Assembly (NCBI GenBank): GCA_009823395.1 | Contig: CM020501.1 | Location: 1,385,361 to 1,449,360, forward strand | Reading direction: 5' to 3' | Length of the DNA: 64,000 nt | Source: Thamnaconus septentrionalis | Taxonomy: Eukaryota > Chordata > Actinopteri > Tetraodontiformes > Monacanthidae | Part shown: in pieces, positions 10,047 to 21,768 of the stretch | Layout of the letters: every line of letters begins with the position of its first letter | Position numbering within the stretch: position 1 is the stretch's first letter | The notes under the pieces: model-generated | Seen by the model: only the letters and a program-made list of their open reading frames with translations | Told to the model about the DNA's origin: nothing | The model's database searches: none | Program-made: the position numbers and the translations under genes

Positions 10047-11066
10047 ACGCCTGATTAGAATCCCCCCATCTCCTTGATTGGGCGCAGCGGTTAAAATCAG
10101 GAGGTGGGCGGGGCTTAGCGCGGCCCGCCGCCATTGGTCACGAGGGACGTTTGGCTGAGGCTGCTCGGCCAAACGGCTTTAACCTCGGGTTTCTCCCGGT
10201 CCGCGGATGACGACCCTGACAGCTCCCGGGGTCAAAGTTCAAGGTCGTGAGTTCTACCTCACCGGCGGTAGGGAGGTGAAAAGGGTCCATTCCTCTCAGG
10301 GGGTTTTTTGGTTCACGGTCGAGATTTTTTTTTTTTTTTTCCGCTTGCCGACTCCTCCCACATTTATGTCATGGACCAATTGGAGAACCGGAGCCACCGC
10401 CAGGGTCAAGCTCTTCCTGCTTGTTTTTACTCGGGCTGGCCACCGCTGCAGCCACTCCAGTTGGCTGCCCCCTCCCCCCCCCCAGTGATGATCAGCTGGG
10501 GCCAGTGGGACTCTCGCCATTATTACCAATGAAGAGAATTATATCCAATCTGAGAACCTGCGCCACTCTGGGATTGGCTGTTGATTTACAAACAAGACAA
10601 GTGCCCCCCCCCCTCTCCTCCCTCAGCACCTGGCTGTGCCTCAGCTCTCCGCTCGGCCCGTCCAAGGCTTTTATTTTTATTTTATCCCTGCCAAGTGGAA
10701 GCACGCCTTTTTCCCATTTCTAAATTGCCCGCTGAGCGTCGATCTCGGCCGACTTGCCATTAGCATCACCTTGACGGCAGCGGCGGCGGCAGCGCTCTCA
10801 TCGCCCGGGAAGCCTTCGAAGGTATTTACCCGCTGGCATTCCCCCTCCCGTGTAATTTAATTGTCAAATGATTCAAATGGCGGGTGCCGTGTTTACGCAC
10901 AGATACGGTTTCATTCACCCCCCCGGGCACTTTAAAAAGCCCCCCCGCCCCCAGCCCAGGAGAACCTGTCATCAACTGCTGCTCTTCTTATCTTTTTTTT
11001 TTTTTTATTATTATTACGGATTTACAGCAACAATTTGAATTTATTCCAGCGGCTCAGAGTGGAGCG
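10047..11066. other. Non-coding stretch with a candidate regulatory block
   Basis: The part at 10640-10910 is non-repetitive apart from short GGC/GCG triplets and holds CCATTAGCATCACC near 10758 and GTAATTTAATTGTCAAATGATT near 10852. These look like homeodomain-type sites. The rest is mixed unique sequence with T-runs (10325-10340) and C-runs. No gene is recognised. Confidence 0.4.
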
Positions 11067-11082
11067 TCTCTTCTTCTTCTCC

Positions 11083-11114
<32 letters not shown>

Positions 11115-11139
11115 CTTCTTCTTCTTCTTCTCCTCCTCC
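11067..11139. repeat. (TTC)n trinucleotide repeat
   Basis: A nearly pure CTT/TTC run of about 70 bp, flanked by CCT-rich sequence. Confidence 0.93.
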
Positions 11140-12324
11140 CCCACCCTCCTCCCCCCCCCCTCCCGTGGGGGGATTTAACTTGTTACACCTCAAATTAAAA
11201 GACATGGATGTCGACTGTCACCAACAACGTGTTTTTTGCAGTCAGGTACTTGTCCCGCCCCGGGGGTGTGGGAGGAGGGGTGGCAATGGGGAGAGGGAGG
11301 AGGGGGGATGAGGAGGATAAAACCCTCGGCTGCTGTCAGATTCCGTAAAGTGTTGTCATCCCCCCCCCCGCCTGCATTTCATTTTCAAAGGCAGACAAAT
11401 ACCTTTCAACACTTGACACTCGAGAAAAGCAACAATTTTTATCTTTTTTTCTTTCCTCCTTCTCCTCTGTTGATGATTCGCTCGCCTCCTCACCGCCGCC
11501 GCCGCTCTTCGCAGGTGATAATTTGTCTCTGAGTCGCGCGTTTTGATGCCGGTGTTGAAGCAAACATTGCCTCTGATTGTCAAGAGCCTTTTTTTCTTTT
11601 TTCTCCCCCCCTCCTGTTTTGAAATATTACATCTCGCCGCAGATTTTCAGCCCCTGACGTCTGGAACAAAATGAAAAATGAGCGATGAATCTTGAATCGG
11701 ATGGATCTACCCAGTGATGCCTGTTTAATCTGTGCAGCAGCAGCAAACACAAACTGCTTTTGCTTTTTTTTTTAAAAAAGAAAAGAAAAATTGCTTCTTC
11801 TTCTTCTTTTTCATCCCTGAACTTATGAAAGGCCGCCTGTCATTTAGTTTGTGTGTGTGTGTGTACGTGCGTGCGTGTGTGTGTGTGTGTGTGTGTGTGG
11901 GAGGGGTAAACTTGTTTGGCCTCCTTCCTGGTCAACAATTAACCCACAGAAATGAAGAGAAATGGATTCAGCCTCGCAAGCAACAAATTCAAACACTTTT
12001 TTTTTTTTTTTTTTTAAACTTTATTTATTAAATTATTTTCCAGCAAGAGCAAAAAGTCCTGATGTTTTTTAACTCGGCCCCTGATTGGCCGTCAGCTGCA
12101 GCCCACTCGCAGTCCCAGGCTTTTCCACTTGGCCAGGCTGCAAGAACCAGCCTGATTAGATGCTCTCTGGTCATCCCCACGGTGGCCGTGTCCAGCGGTG
12201 GCGGCGGCGGCGGCTTTGGACTCGGCCGCGAATACAAGCAGCTCCAAAGTAAGCAGCGTTCTAATTGGTCCACCGCTAAAACAGTGGGATTAACCGGCGG
12301 CAGCTCTTTTAAACATCTGTACAC

Positions 12325-12366
<42 letters not shown>

Positions 12367-12390
12367 GAGAGGGAGTGTGTGTGTGTGTGT
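12325..12390. repeat. Compound (GT)n-(GA)n-(GT)n microsatellite
   Basis: A GT run passes into GA and GGA units and then returns to GT. Confidence 0.95.
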
Positions 12391-13343
12391 AGTCAAAATC
12401 TAGGAAAGTGTAAAGATGAGCGCCACCAAATGGTTTGGAAAGTGTACTGGAAAATAATGTGAATTATCAAAGAACGACCTACAAACAAATGTGTTTTTAG
12501 CGTCTGCGAGCTAGCAGTGGCCCTAGCCTCCACTGATCGGGTCTTATTTAATGTTGTAACGTGTGCCGATAAAACTCGCTTGTCGCCACCTGTTGGGCAA
12601 AGGTAGCGTCGCAGGAAGGGGCAGAGACACTGACGACTGTCGCTTCCTGTTAGCGCGAGATGGATTTTTGAAACCGAACGTAGTTTCCGTAGTTTCCCTA
12701 TTCGGGCTTGTTCCGATGCAGCGCTTTACCTTCTCAGTCTCTCTCTCCCCCTCGGTATCTCTCTCCCCCCTCTCTTGGCCGTGTGCACCACACAGCTGAG
12801 TCTCTCCCTCCCTCTCTCCATCTCTCCCTCCCCCCCTCCACCGGTGGCGGCGCTACCTGCCTCTTCCAGCCCTGCCTGCCTGCTATCATCTGCCGCCGCT
12901 CGGGGACTAGCTTCACCTCGCTCACAGCTGAGACTTAACCCCCCCGGTGTCTGTGAGTGTAAGTCACCTGGAAAAGCTGGTGTAGTGAAAGCTACTCCGC
13001 CGCCGCCTCCGCCGCCGCCGCCCCAGGAGCCTCCACTTCCTGGCGGCTCAGATGGGATTACAGGTTGCTAACACTTGATGACACGGGGCTGTTTCGCAGG
13101 GAGACCAGCGACTAGCGCTAGCGCACCTTCACCGGCTGGGAGCACACGTGTGTGCTGCTGAGCGTGCGTGTGTGTGTGTGGTGGGGGGGGGGTATCAACT
13201 GGCTTGTAAAAATTAACTTTTTATTTGCGGTTGTTATTGCGCACACACATGCTGTGCTCCTCTCTCTCTTACACACTCACACATACGCACGCAGGGCGAG
13301 GAGACAGACGAGTAAATTGTGTTTGTGTCGGGTGGAGGGATGG

Positions 13344-13345
<2 letters not shown>

Positions 13346-13385
<40 letters not shown>
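13346..13385. repeat. (CA)n microsatellite
   Basis: A 40-bp CA run. A second, interrupted CA run follows at 13497-13534. Confidence 0.95.
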
Positions 13386-13388
<3 letters not shown>

Positions 13389-14298
13389 GGCTGAGGCTCA
13401 GTGAGCAGGCAGAGCCGAGGTGCACGCAGGTGTAACCGTGTTTTACACGCATGGATGTGAGGAGGAGGCGGGCACGCATGCATGCAAACACGGCTGCACA
13501 CACACACACATACTGACACACACACACACACACTGGCAGGATTATCTCCCAGAAGGAGGCGCCGTGTCGGTTTCCTTTTTTTCCGCTATCAACGTCTCTT
13601 TAATTGGCCCCTTTTTATTATCTGGCCTTCAGATGATGTAAGTTGCTGTTGGATCATGTGATAGCAATCAGCTGACGCGAGCGCCTGGAAAATACCTCCT
13701 TTTTTTTCCTTTATTTTTTTTATCATCGCTGGCGTTAAATATCAAAGTGTTGCAAGGGGAGAAGATAGAAGGTGGAAGAGCCCCAATTTAATGGTGGAGC
13801 GGGCAACAAAAAAAAGTGAAAGAGTAAAGTTCCTGATTATTTGAAGGTGATTATTCAGCGAAAGCCTTCTGCAGTTATTGGAGGAGAAATGACTTGATTT
13901 GACGCTGAAGTGATGCTGTTGGAGAGAACATTGAATTCATAATGGTATGGGTGTTTATTACGCAGCTTGGTGAAAAAATATGTGAAAAGTATAACTGCGC
14001 TCAGTAAAAACACTTCTGAACCACAACATTATCAATAAAACACGTATTTAGAAACACTTAGGTTTTAACACTTATGTAAATGATGTGTGTATATATTTTT
14101 TCTTCATTTCTTTTTCATTCTTTTAACTGCACTGTATGTGCTGCTCTAACGATGCAACTAGTGCCAGATAAATACATTTCTTTTCTTTTCATTGTTATTC
14201 TTATTCTTAAAAGGTGGAGGAGGCGATGGGGAAGAATTCCGAGTTCAGTGAAAATTATGTGGCTGCAAAGTTTTCTCCCGACCTGCGCTCACCTCGCT

Positions 14299-14305
14299 GC
14301 GTCCG

Positions 14306-14341
<36 letters not shown>

Positions 14342-14366
14342 TCCGTCCGTCCGTCCGTCCGCCCGC
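14299..14366. repeat. (GTGC)n to (GTCC)n tetranucleotide array
   Basis: About ten GTGC/GCGT units change abruptly into GTCC units. CpG recurs in every unit. Frames through it read Arg-Ala-Cys-Val on one strand and Arg-Thr-His-Ala on the other. Confidence 0.93.
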
Positions 14367-14939
14367 TGCGGGCTAAATTAATTCTCTCCTCTTCTTCTTG
14401 GCCCACAGTTATTTCATATCCACACACATTCTCATTCATTATTACCTGCCCGCCGCTGCCATCACCCCCTCCCCCCTCCCTCCCTGCCGCCCCCTCCCTC
14501 CAGATAGCGCTTTGAAAGAGACCCACCGTATCTCCGAGGCCTAATTAGAATTGAAAGTTCTTCCTCGGAATTGTCAACTCTCACCTCCAGCCGGAGCCGG
14601 GGAGGCCCCCGCCCGCTCCACCCCACCACACCCGTCGATGAATTTCAAACGCGCCCCGAGGCGGCGAGCGAGCCCCCCCCACCTCCTCCCCGCCCACCCA
14701 ACCGACCGGGGCCTCCAAAAAAAAAAAAAAAAAAAAAACGGGAGCTCTGTGCTTTTTTTTTTGTTTTGTTTTGTTGTTTTTTGTGAACAAATGATGCCAC
14801 ATGTTGTGACGGTAAACAATCAGGACGCATCAGTCGGGGAGGTAAAAGAGAAGGAGGGGGGAGGGACGGGAGGAAGGGGGGAGGGAGGGAGGAAGAGACA
14901 GTTTGTTCTCACACTTAAGGAAGACATGAAACGGGAGTG

Positions 14940-15070
14940 TCCTTAACTTAATCACCACCTTGTTTTACCACATTTGCATGCATTTGCATATTAATTGGCG
15001 CGCCGATTAAAAATTGCTTCTGTAATTTTAATTAAGTGTCCACAAAGGTATATGATTAGAGCTGTTTAAA
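14940..15070. promoter_or_regulatory. Candidate enhancer block with twin POU octamers
   Basis: Two perfect ATTTGCAT octamers lie at 14972-14979 and 14982-14989, exactly 10 bp apart. They are followed by an ATATTAATTGG homeodomain-type site and the palindrome GGCGCGCC at 14997-15004. The block then continues with GATTAAAAATTG and TTTTAATTAAGTG. It contains no simple repeat, unlike its C-rich neighbours. Octamers are the classical POU-factor site. Enhancer function is inferred. Confidence 0.4.
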
Positions 15071-15367
15071 ATACCGCCACCAGATCCGACCCCTCCCCCC
15101 CACCCAACCATACCTCTGCCTGCCCCCCCCCCCCTCTCAGACAGGAGGGATTACTTGCAGCCACAGCCCCTGTTGATGATAGCCCTTCTTTCTAAATCTG
15201 TTGCCTGATTAGTGGGTGTTGGAGGTGCGGAGGGGGCGGAGCTATTGAAGCACGTCGGGGTCCTTTGAGCAGCGTCGACCTTGGCTGGCCACCGTCGGAA
15301 GTCAGCTGACTGACTGGACAGTGTGGTTCCACTTTGACTCTTTGAAAGGTGTTTATTATAAAGGGAC

Positions 15368-15720
15368 AGTTGGGCCCAGGTGGACACTTTGTAACTGACA
15401 CAAGCTGTCCTGTCGGTTGCAAAGCGCTGTGGCGAGGAGGAGTCGAACCATCCCCTCAAATCTAAGTTTAACCCACTGAATGTGATGCAAGAACACACTG
15501 GTCGCTGTAGGGGCAGCTATATAGCTTTGTTTTTTCTTTGTTTTTTTACCGTTGATGAATGATTTGTCCTCATTATTATTTTTTTGGGGCGTTTTCGCCC
15601 TAGTTTTCTGTCGTTGCTGACGTCCTTTCTGCATTCAGGCATGAAAAACAAGTATTATCAGGAAATCTTTGACAATTAAAGTGAAACAAGGTTGTCCACA
15701 TCCACAGTCGCTGAATAATT
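15368..15720. repeat. Segmental tandem duplication, copy 1
   Basis: This copy and the one at 15735-16044 share a 34-base identical block (15456-15489 and 15803-15836, offset 347). They also share similar flanks: GCTGTGGCGAGGA upstream, a T/TG-rich middle, CCTTTCTGC-TTCAGG, and CTGAATAATT at the end. Minus-strand translation of both copies gives a similar short peptide (ITFSGLNLDL), but frames break soon after, so I do not call it coding. The origin of the unit is not recognised. Confidence 0.75.
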
Positions 15721-15734
15721 TTGTTCAGTCAATC

Positions 15735-16044
15735 TTGGTAACCAACACATGCTATCATGTCGGGTACAAAGGGCTGTGGCGAGGACAAGTCGAACTGTCG
15801 CTTCAAATCTAAGTTTAACCCACTGAATGTGATGCAGTACGCACTCTGGTCGTTGTCGGTGGAGCTATGAAGTTTTCTTCTGTTTTGTTTTTTTTTGTTT
15901 TCTGTTGTTTCTGACGAATAAATAAATAAATAAATAAATAAATAATCCTTTCTGCTTTCAGGGGTTAAAAAAAAAAGCATAAGGGTTTTTCTTTACACTT
16001 AAAGCCAAATAAGGTGTTGGTTGTGGATGTCATGGCTGAATAAT
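15735..16044. repeat. Segmental tandem duplication, copy 2
   Basis: The second copy of the unit at 15368-15720. It has acquired an (AATA)n microsatellite at about 15918-15945 that is absent from copy 1, so the repeat grew after duplication. Confidence 0.75.
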
Positions 16045-16364
16045 TGATTCGGCAGGTCGTGGCAGATCTCATAGAAATGGCTGCTTGTGCCTTTAAGAGC
16101 CGACGGTTCTGTCCAGACTTTCATCACACCTTTAACTCTCTCCCTCTTTTTTTTCCCTCTTCCCCTCATCCCCTCCCTGTGATTAAAGTGGTGGTTTTGC
16201 GTTCGTGACCGACGGCCTCTCCTGCCACAGCCGTCGTCTTTTTTACATTTTTTCCCTCCTCCTCTTCCTCCTCTCCTCTCCTTCTCCTCTCGTCTCCTCC
16301 TCCCTGCAGCCAACGCTGCTGCACATCCAGACCAAGCGCCGGCAGAAACCCGAGAACTTTTCTC

Positions 16365-16366
16365 TC

Positions 16367-16407
<41 letters not shown>

Positions 16408-16408
16408 G
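16365..16408. repeat. (TC)n microsatellite
   Basis: A TC run interrupted once by GC. It creates opposing Ser-Leu and Arg-Glu frames. Confidence 0.95.
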
Positions 16409-16769
16409 CTGCACTTTTAATGAGCGCAGCTTGTGCCAAGTCAAACGGCCTGACATGTAACAGAGGGAGACTCCCGCGCAGCCTCGCTCTCTCTCTCTTT
16501 CTGATGCAATTACAGCGAGCGAGCGAGGCCGGGATCTCGCGCCGGGGACTTTTTCAGAAACGTAATATTACCTCATTTCTGGGCCTTTTGGTGTGGTCTG
16601 GCAGGTTTCTGAGAGACATTTGGAAGCGTTTTACTCATAAAATACTTTAACCGTTTAAAGCGATAGGATGGCGTTTCCTGGGCCCGCTTGCCGCCTCTGC
16701 CGCCAACCACACGTGATCTGAGGGGGGGGGGGGTCTCAGTCAGCCTTGTGGGCTTGGTGGTGGTGGTGG

Positions 16770-17215
16770 GGGGACTGTGCCCTCCACCCTATGTGGTGGA
16801 ATCTCTTCTTCTTTTTTTTTGCTCCGGCTTCATGCATTTGACACATCTGAGCTGGATGCTGAGGAATATCTTGCACGTTGTTGTTGTTGTTTTTTTTTTT
16901 GTTTTTTGGGGGGGTGTGTGTGTGTCTTTATTACAGGAGGTGGGGGCTCGAGGAGGGGGGCCATCTAGCCTTAGGGGGCGGTGCTGCTGTACCCTCCACC
17001 TTATGTGGTGCAATCTCACTGTTTTGTTCCTGCCTCCTGCTTTTCAAACCTGAGTTCACTGGATGTTGAGGAATATCTTGCAGGTTATTTATTTATTTAT
17101 TTTTGGGGGGGGTGTCTTTTCATTCCAGGGTGGTATCGGGTACGAGGCTGGAGCTGGGGGGGGGTGCTCTTCTTCTCTTCTCCTCCTCCTCCTCAGTGGT
17201 GGTGCAATCTGTCCG
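16770..17215. repeat. Tandem repeat, two full and one partial ~200-bp units
   Basis: The unit starts CCCTCCACC-TATGTGGTG-AATCTC (16780 and 16992, offset 212). It continues through GAGNTGGATG-TGAGGAATATCTTGCA and ends in a G-run followed by TCTTTA/TTCCAGG. A third, partial copy is suggested by GGTGCAATCT at 17201-17210 (offset 194 from 17007). Units differ by many substitutions and by internal TTG and TTTA slippage. No function is recognised. Confidence 0.75.
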
Positions 17216-17686
17216 TGATAATGGCTGGCATGGAGCAAGTGCTCTCATTACCAGCCTCCGCTGTCATCCCGTCCAATCCCCAGTCTCCGGGGAGCCCGAC
17301 TTGCGTTCCTCTCTCCCCTCCCTCCCCCGCTCGCTGTGATCCCCCCCCCCCCTTTTGTCCTCGCCGCACCCCTCCCCTAAATTGCTGCTTCTTGAGTTAC
17401 TAAGCTGCCCTAATAGGTCCAACCTGCGCCGCACGCCCGTCCTCAGATAGGCCGGCACGCCCGCACCCCCGCCCCTCCCCCTCCCCGCCCCGCCCTGTGG
17501 GTGAGTCTGGAGGGTGAGGAGCCCCTGTCTGTGGGGCTCGCTCGCCCGCCCGCCCGCCGCCACCACCGTCGCTCACCCAGCGCCAGAGATTTAAATGTGT
17601 TTCCTATTTCTTGCTTCACTGTTGACATCAGAATGTTTCCAACCTCAGTCGTCTTTTTTCTATTTTGTATGCACGAGTGTGCGTAG

Positions 17687-17688
<2 letters not shown>
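17216..17688. other. Non-coding stretch, GC-rich, with one small hairpin
   Basis: Positions 17217-17256 contain nested inverted repeats: GGCTGG with CCAGCC outside and GAGCA with TGCTC inside. An ATG at 17221 opens a frame that quickly becomes Pro/Ser-rich and matches nothing I know. The rest is C-rich. Confidence 0.45.

Positions 17689-17742
<54 letters not shown>
17689..17742. repeat. (GT)n microsatellite
   Basis: A pure GT run of about 54 bp. Confidence 0.97.
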
Positions 17743-17743
<1 letters not shown>

Positions 17744-20700
17744 TGTGTGCGCACGCATGTGCACAAATGCATGAACCCCCCACTACACACATGCATGGGA
17801 CACTTACATAATTACCCCCCCTCCAACCTCCCAGATGAGAAAAGAAAAGGAAGAAGAAGAAGAGGAGGAGGTGGAGGAGGAGGACGAGGTGGATACAAAA
17901 GTGACGCAGCCGTCTGCAAACATGCTCAGATCCTCCGTCAAATAAAGCCACATGCGGGCGACGATGGAGGCGGAGTCAAGGGTTTTTTTTTTTTTTTTTG
18001 TTTTTTTTTAAGAGAAGCTCTGCTGCTCGCCAGCAGACACTGTGGAGGCCACCGCATCCCACAGGTCCTGGAGCCGCTTGAGACGGCCTGGACGGCGGCG
18101 GCGGCGGCGGCTGCCAGCCAGCAGCAGCACCACCCTCCCTGATCCCCCTTCATCTCCCCCCTCCCTCCCAGCCTCCCTCCCTCCCTCCCGCCCGCACGCC
18201 GCACGCCACCGAGTTTATCTGTGTTCGCCGCCGCCGCCGCTGATTGCCAGGTACGCTGCAGAGTTTTGTTCCTGACCAAACCCGGGACAGACCAGTAGAG
18301 ACGTTTGGCTGGCTGGCCCGGGCTTTTTTCTTTTCTTTTCTTTTCTTTTCTTTTTTTTTCCTTTTTTTTCGAAAGAGAAAACAGTGAAAGCAAGAAAGAA
18401 AGAATAATGAGAGGAGCGAGAGTGGAGCCAAACTTTATTTATACAGCCAGAACCTCAGACCGCAGCGCCTCTCGCTGGGACCAGGGAGTCTTGACAGCAG
18501 GGAGGAGGAGGAAGAGGAGGAGGTAGACAAGGGAGGTGGAAGGAAGAAGGGAAGGGAGGAGGAACAGAAGGAGGAGGGAAAGGAAGAGATGGAGAAGGAA
18601 GAGAAAAGAGGAGGAGCAGAAAGAATAAAAGAGAGGTGAAAAAGGGATGGCGGTGGAGGAGGATGAAGATGATGAAGAGGCAGGAGGAGGAGGAGTAGAT
18701 TCCTGGATCACGGATGGACGTGTGCCCGTGTACGTGTGTGTGTAAGGAAACACAGCATCAAAATGAGACTATTCCGCACAGGGCGATGGCGGGCTGGGAT
18801 GGCTGGAGCAGGAGTGGAGGACTAGCTGACCACGAGGAAACAGTGGGGGAGGTGGGGGAGTGGTTTGAGGATGACAATGGACTGGACCAGGAGTTTCTGG
18901 AGCCCCGTAAAAAAAAAAGGTCACAAAGGCACTCCTACGTTTTATTTTGGCGGGGTACGAATTAGGCCCCCACTGCCCCACCACCCCCTCACCACCGCCC
19001 TGTCAGCTGCTGCATAGGTGGCGCCGGTGATCAATGCTGCTACTGCTGCATTATCATAAATAAAAGAGTACAACAAACACGCTTCTTCTTCTTTTTTTGC
19101 GCACTAATGGAATTTGTCAACATGAAAGAAGTGTGATTGAGCCTCGCACGCCCGCTCCTGATGCCTTGCCAAATACTTATCCTCTCTCTCTCTCTCTGGT
19201 GAGCGTTTAGCGTTAACTGGCGGCAGCTCCTGGGACTGGCACGGTGGAGGGGTGGGGGGGACCTTAATGAAATTACCTCGGCGCAAAAACAAACAGGGTC
19301 AAACTCTCAAGGAGACGAGCATTACGGGCCGCGTTTGGCTAATTGCAGAGGGGGAGGGGGGGAGGGCTGGGCTGCGGTTGAGGGGAGGGGAGGGGCCTCT
19401 ACCTTTCCTTTTTTTTCAAAAATTCCTCAGTTTTTTTTTCCCCCCTCAGCAGCAGCAGATCTACAGAACGCCACCGCCACCACTGCTGTGTCCAATCGTG
19501 GGTAAACATGCCACCAGTGTAGTGGGAAGGGGGGGGTTCCAGCAGGGCCAATGGGATTAACAGTTAAAACAACAGCCGATATTTCTGTCGATTTGCAGCT
19601 GATAATTAAGCAGATTTCACGCAGATTTTGCCAGAGGATACACCCCCCACCCCCCCCACCCCACCCCGCAAAGAAAAAAATAAAATAAAAAGAGACCAAC
19701 CACACTCCTCCCCCTAAAAAACACACTGGGCCCACCCTCGACGACAACATCGGCAGGTACCAGCGACAGAGAGACCCTCCACACCTCTGGCTGCCGGCTA
19801 CGCTAACCTTGATGCTAATGACGTTCCCTCCATCCCTCCCTCCTACCCGCCATAACGATGCTATCAGATCAGTTGTGTTTTTTCTCTTTTTTTTTTTTTT
19901 TTTTTGCTGCAATTCGTCCCACCTTGTGTTGTTATTGCCCGCAGCAGCAGCAGGCGAGATATGCCACCGTCACCTCAGCCACCCGTAACACAGTGTTTAT
20001 TTTTTAATTTTTCATTTCTTTTTTGCAATTACCCAGCATCGCTGGTGGCCGCTGCCGCCTCGTCTGGTTGTAATGACTGGAGTTTTTGCTGCAAAATTGT
20101 TGATGAGGAGAAGAAGAAGAAGAAAGGAAGCGAAGGGAAGGGAAGGAGGGAGTCTTTCTTTGGCAGCTGCCACCATCACCTGGCCTCACCTGCCACAGAC
20201 TGTTGACAGGAAGTGGGCCCCGTCGGCAACAAGTATCCACTGCCTTCTGCTGCTCGCCATTGTTGGCCCCGCCGCCCCCCTCCTCCTCTCCCTCCTCCTC
20301 TTTCCCTCACTTCTTCCCACCCAGACCACCTATTTAGCCCCGTCTCTTTTTTTGTCAGTGGTTGTTGTTGTTGCCACCTACGCAGCTGCCGGGTGGCAAC
20401 AAGAAGCACCAACGCCGCCGCCGCCATCGTGGGTAATCTCTCCCGCTCGCCGTTCTCCTCCGCGCCTGAAATGAGCAAATCAAGGCCGGATTACGCCTGC
20501 TAACATGCTCATGAATTTTTTTTTCTTTTTTTTGGGGACGGGGGGATTTACATGGAGGTAAATTGGGATTGAAGCAGGGGAAGCAACCCCGGTTAATCTC
20601 TCTCTCTCTCTCTCTCTCTGTAGCGCCCCCCCCTCCCCGTAAACCCGCTATTGTCGGCGGCGGCAGCGTGCAGGAAAAAGATGCGGTCGGGAAAAAAAGG

Positions 20701-21313
20701 GAAGGGGGGGTATTCTGAGGAACGTGGCATCGACAAAAGAGGGTGTGAATGGTGAAAGCAGGACCGCCGCTGATCCACGGCCAAAGTCTGGGATTTGCTG
20801 CCCAAAAAAACAAAAACAATGCAACGTTGTTGTGTAATGGTGGAATATAGACTGGACTCTATACATCCGATTACCCCCCCTCCACCGTACTGTGGACGCA
20901 CAATGACTCAATGGTTGAATTTTTTATTTTGTGTTTTTTTGTCGGGGGGGTTGAATTTTGATCCTTTTTGCTGCCTGTTGAATTGTAACCGTGGATCAAG
21001 GACACGGATGTTAGCGCCACACGTCTGGAGGGTGTTTCTGGTGGTGGAATCAAACCAACAACCCCCCACCCCCACCTCACCCCACCATTCTGGGGGTGAC
21101 TCCTGGGTCCTCCCACACCCCCTGTTCCCAGTATGTCCTTCATCAAAAACAAGGTTTTCCACCATTCTTGGCATCATTGGTTCGGAAAAGTCCCAGGTCT
21201 TGATCTGATTGAGGATTAGTGCCTTGCACAAGGACACTTGAGCCGCTTTTGGAAGGGGAATGGAAGCAGCCACCCACCACACGGACCACCAGGACCCCCC
21301 CCCCCCACCGCCC
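17743..21313. other. Non-coding stretch without recognised genes
   Basis: Contains a (TTTTC)n run (18325-18370), a 210-bp purine tract (listed separately) and T-runs (17983-18009, 19886-19904). GC-rich blocks carry GCC and CAG triplets. The frame at 18714-18965 has a mixed composition but matches no family I recognise and lacks splice or codon support. Confidence 0.45.
18495..18705. repeat. Polypurine tract, GGA/GAA-rich
   Basis: About 210 bp almost entirely of purines on the + strand, with imperfect GGAGGA and GGAAGA units. Confidence 0.85.
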
Positions 21314-21341
21314 CAGCAGCAGCAGCAGCAGCAGCAGCAGC
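21314..21341. repeat. (GCA)n trinucleotide repeat
   Basis: Nine CAG/GCA triplets. The frames on either side do not look like a coding polyglutamine or polyalanine context. Confidence 0.95.
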
Positions 21342-21650
21342 GTTCCTCTCCTGGTGTTATCTCCTCTTGAGCCTCCCGGCTCAGAGGCGGGAAGTTCATC
21401 CTCCAGATTGCCGGTTATCCCGGTGGCCCTCGGCCACTGGCTGGCTGGCTGGTGCCGGCCGGCGCCTCCTGCAGGGCTGGAGTGGGCGAGCAGCAATCCT
21501 GTCTGGGGGAGCGTCGCGGGGATTGTAAACTGGAAGGGTTCCAAGCTGGCCAAACTGGGCAGCTGGTCTGGCCTGCAGCCCACCGCTGCTTGTTCTCTCC
21601 TCCCTAACAGGTATCGACAGAGGCTGATGGGGCAAATCAGCATCATCATC

Positions 21651-21652
<2 letters not shown>

Positions 21653-21703
<51 letters not shown>
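21653..21703. repeat. (TG)n microsatellite
   Basis: A 51-bp pure TG run. Confidence 0.97.
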
Positions 21704-21705
<2 letters not shown>

Positions 21706-21768
21706 CTTTCTTGCCTCGCTTGGGCCCCCTCTCTTGGAAATTCCCGCTCCTTTGCGCCACCTGAAGGC

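Larger units (their letters stand above)
11140..14298. other. Non-coding stretch without recognised genes
   Basis: Holds TG repeats (11848-11898), a compound TG-GA-TG repeat (12325-12390), CT-rich tracts (12735-12840) and CA repeats (13346-13385, 13497-13534). An AT-rich unique stretch lies at 13720-14230. The GC-rich segment at 12840-13130 has several CpGs and could be a small CpG-rich regulatory patch, but no start site or exon can be supported. Confidence 0.45.

Noticed and set aside
17221..17403. ATG-initiated frame at a non-repetitive start (MAGMEQVLSLPASAVIPSN)
   Set aside because: It becomes Pro/Ser-rich in C-rich DNA within 25 codons. No splice donor or family match is convincing. 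It may instead be part of a non-coding block.
18714..18965. 83-codon frame with mixed, protein-like composition (EWFEDDNGLDQEFLEPRKKK)
   Set aside because: It starts in TG-rich sequence, adjoins a purine tract and ends in a lysine run from an A homopolymer. No known domain and no splice signals, so chance is more likely.
20620..20640. AGCGCCCCCCC as a reverse CTCF core
   Set aside because: The C run is too long for the core spacing and it lies in C-rich sequence where such matches are expected by chance.
21180..21260. GTGCCTTGCACAAGGACACTT-like stretch resembling part of a fish SINE or 3' repeat
   Set aside because: Only about 25 bp is suggestive. The expected following GAACCC/B-box-like segment is not found in the right order.
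21143..21760. 205-codon minus-strand frame
   Set aside because: It starts in a CA repeat (His-Thr) and crosses a CAG repeat. The intervening part matches no family and has no conserved motif.
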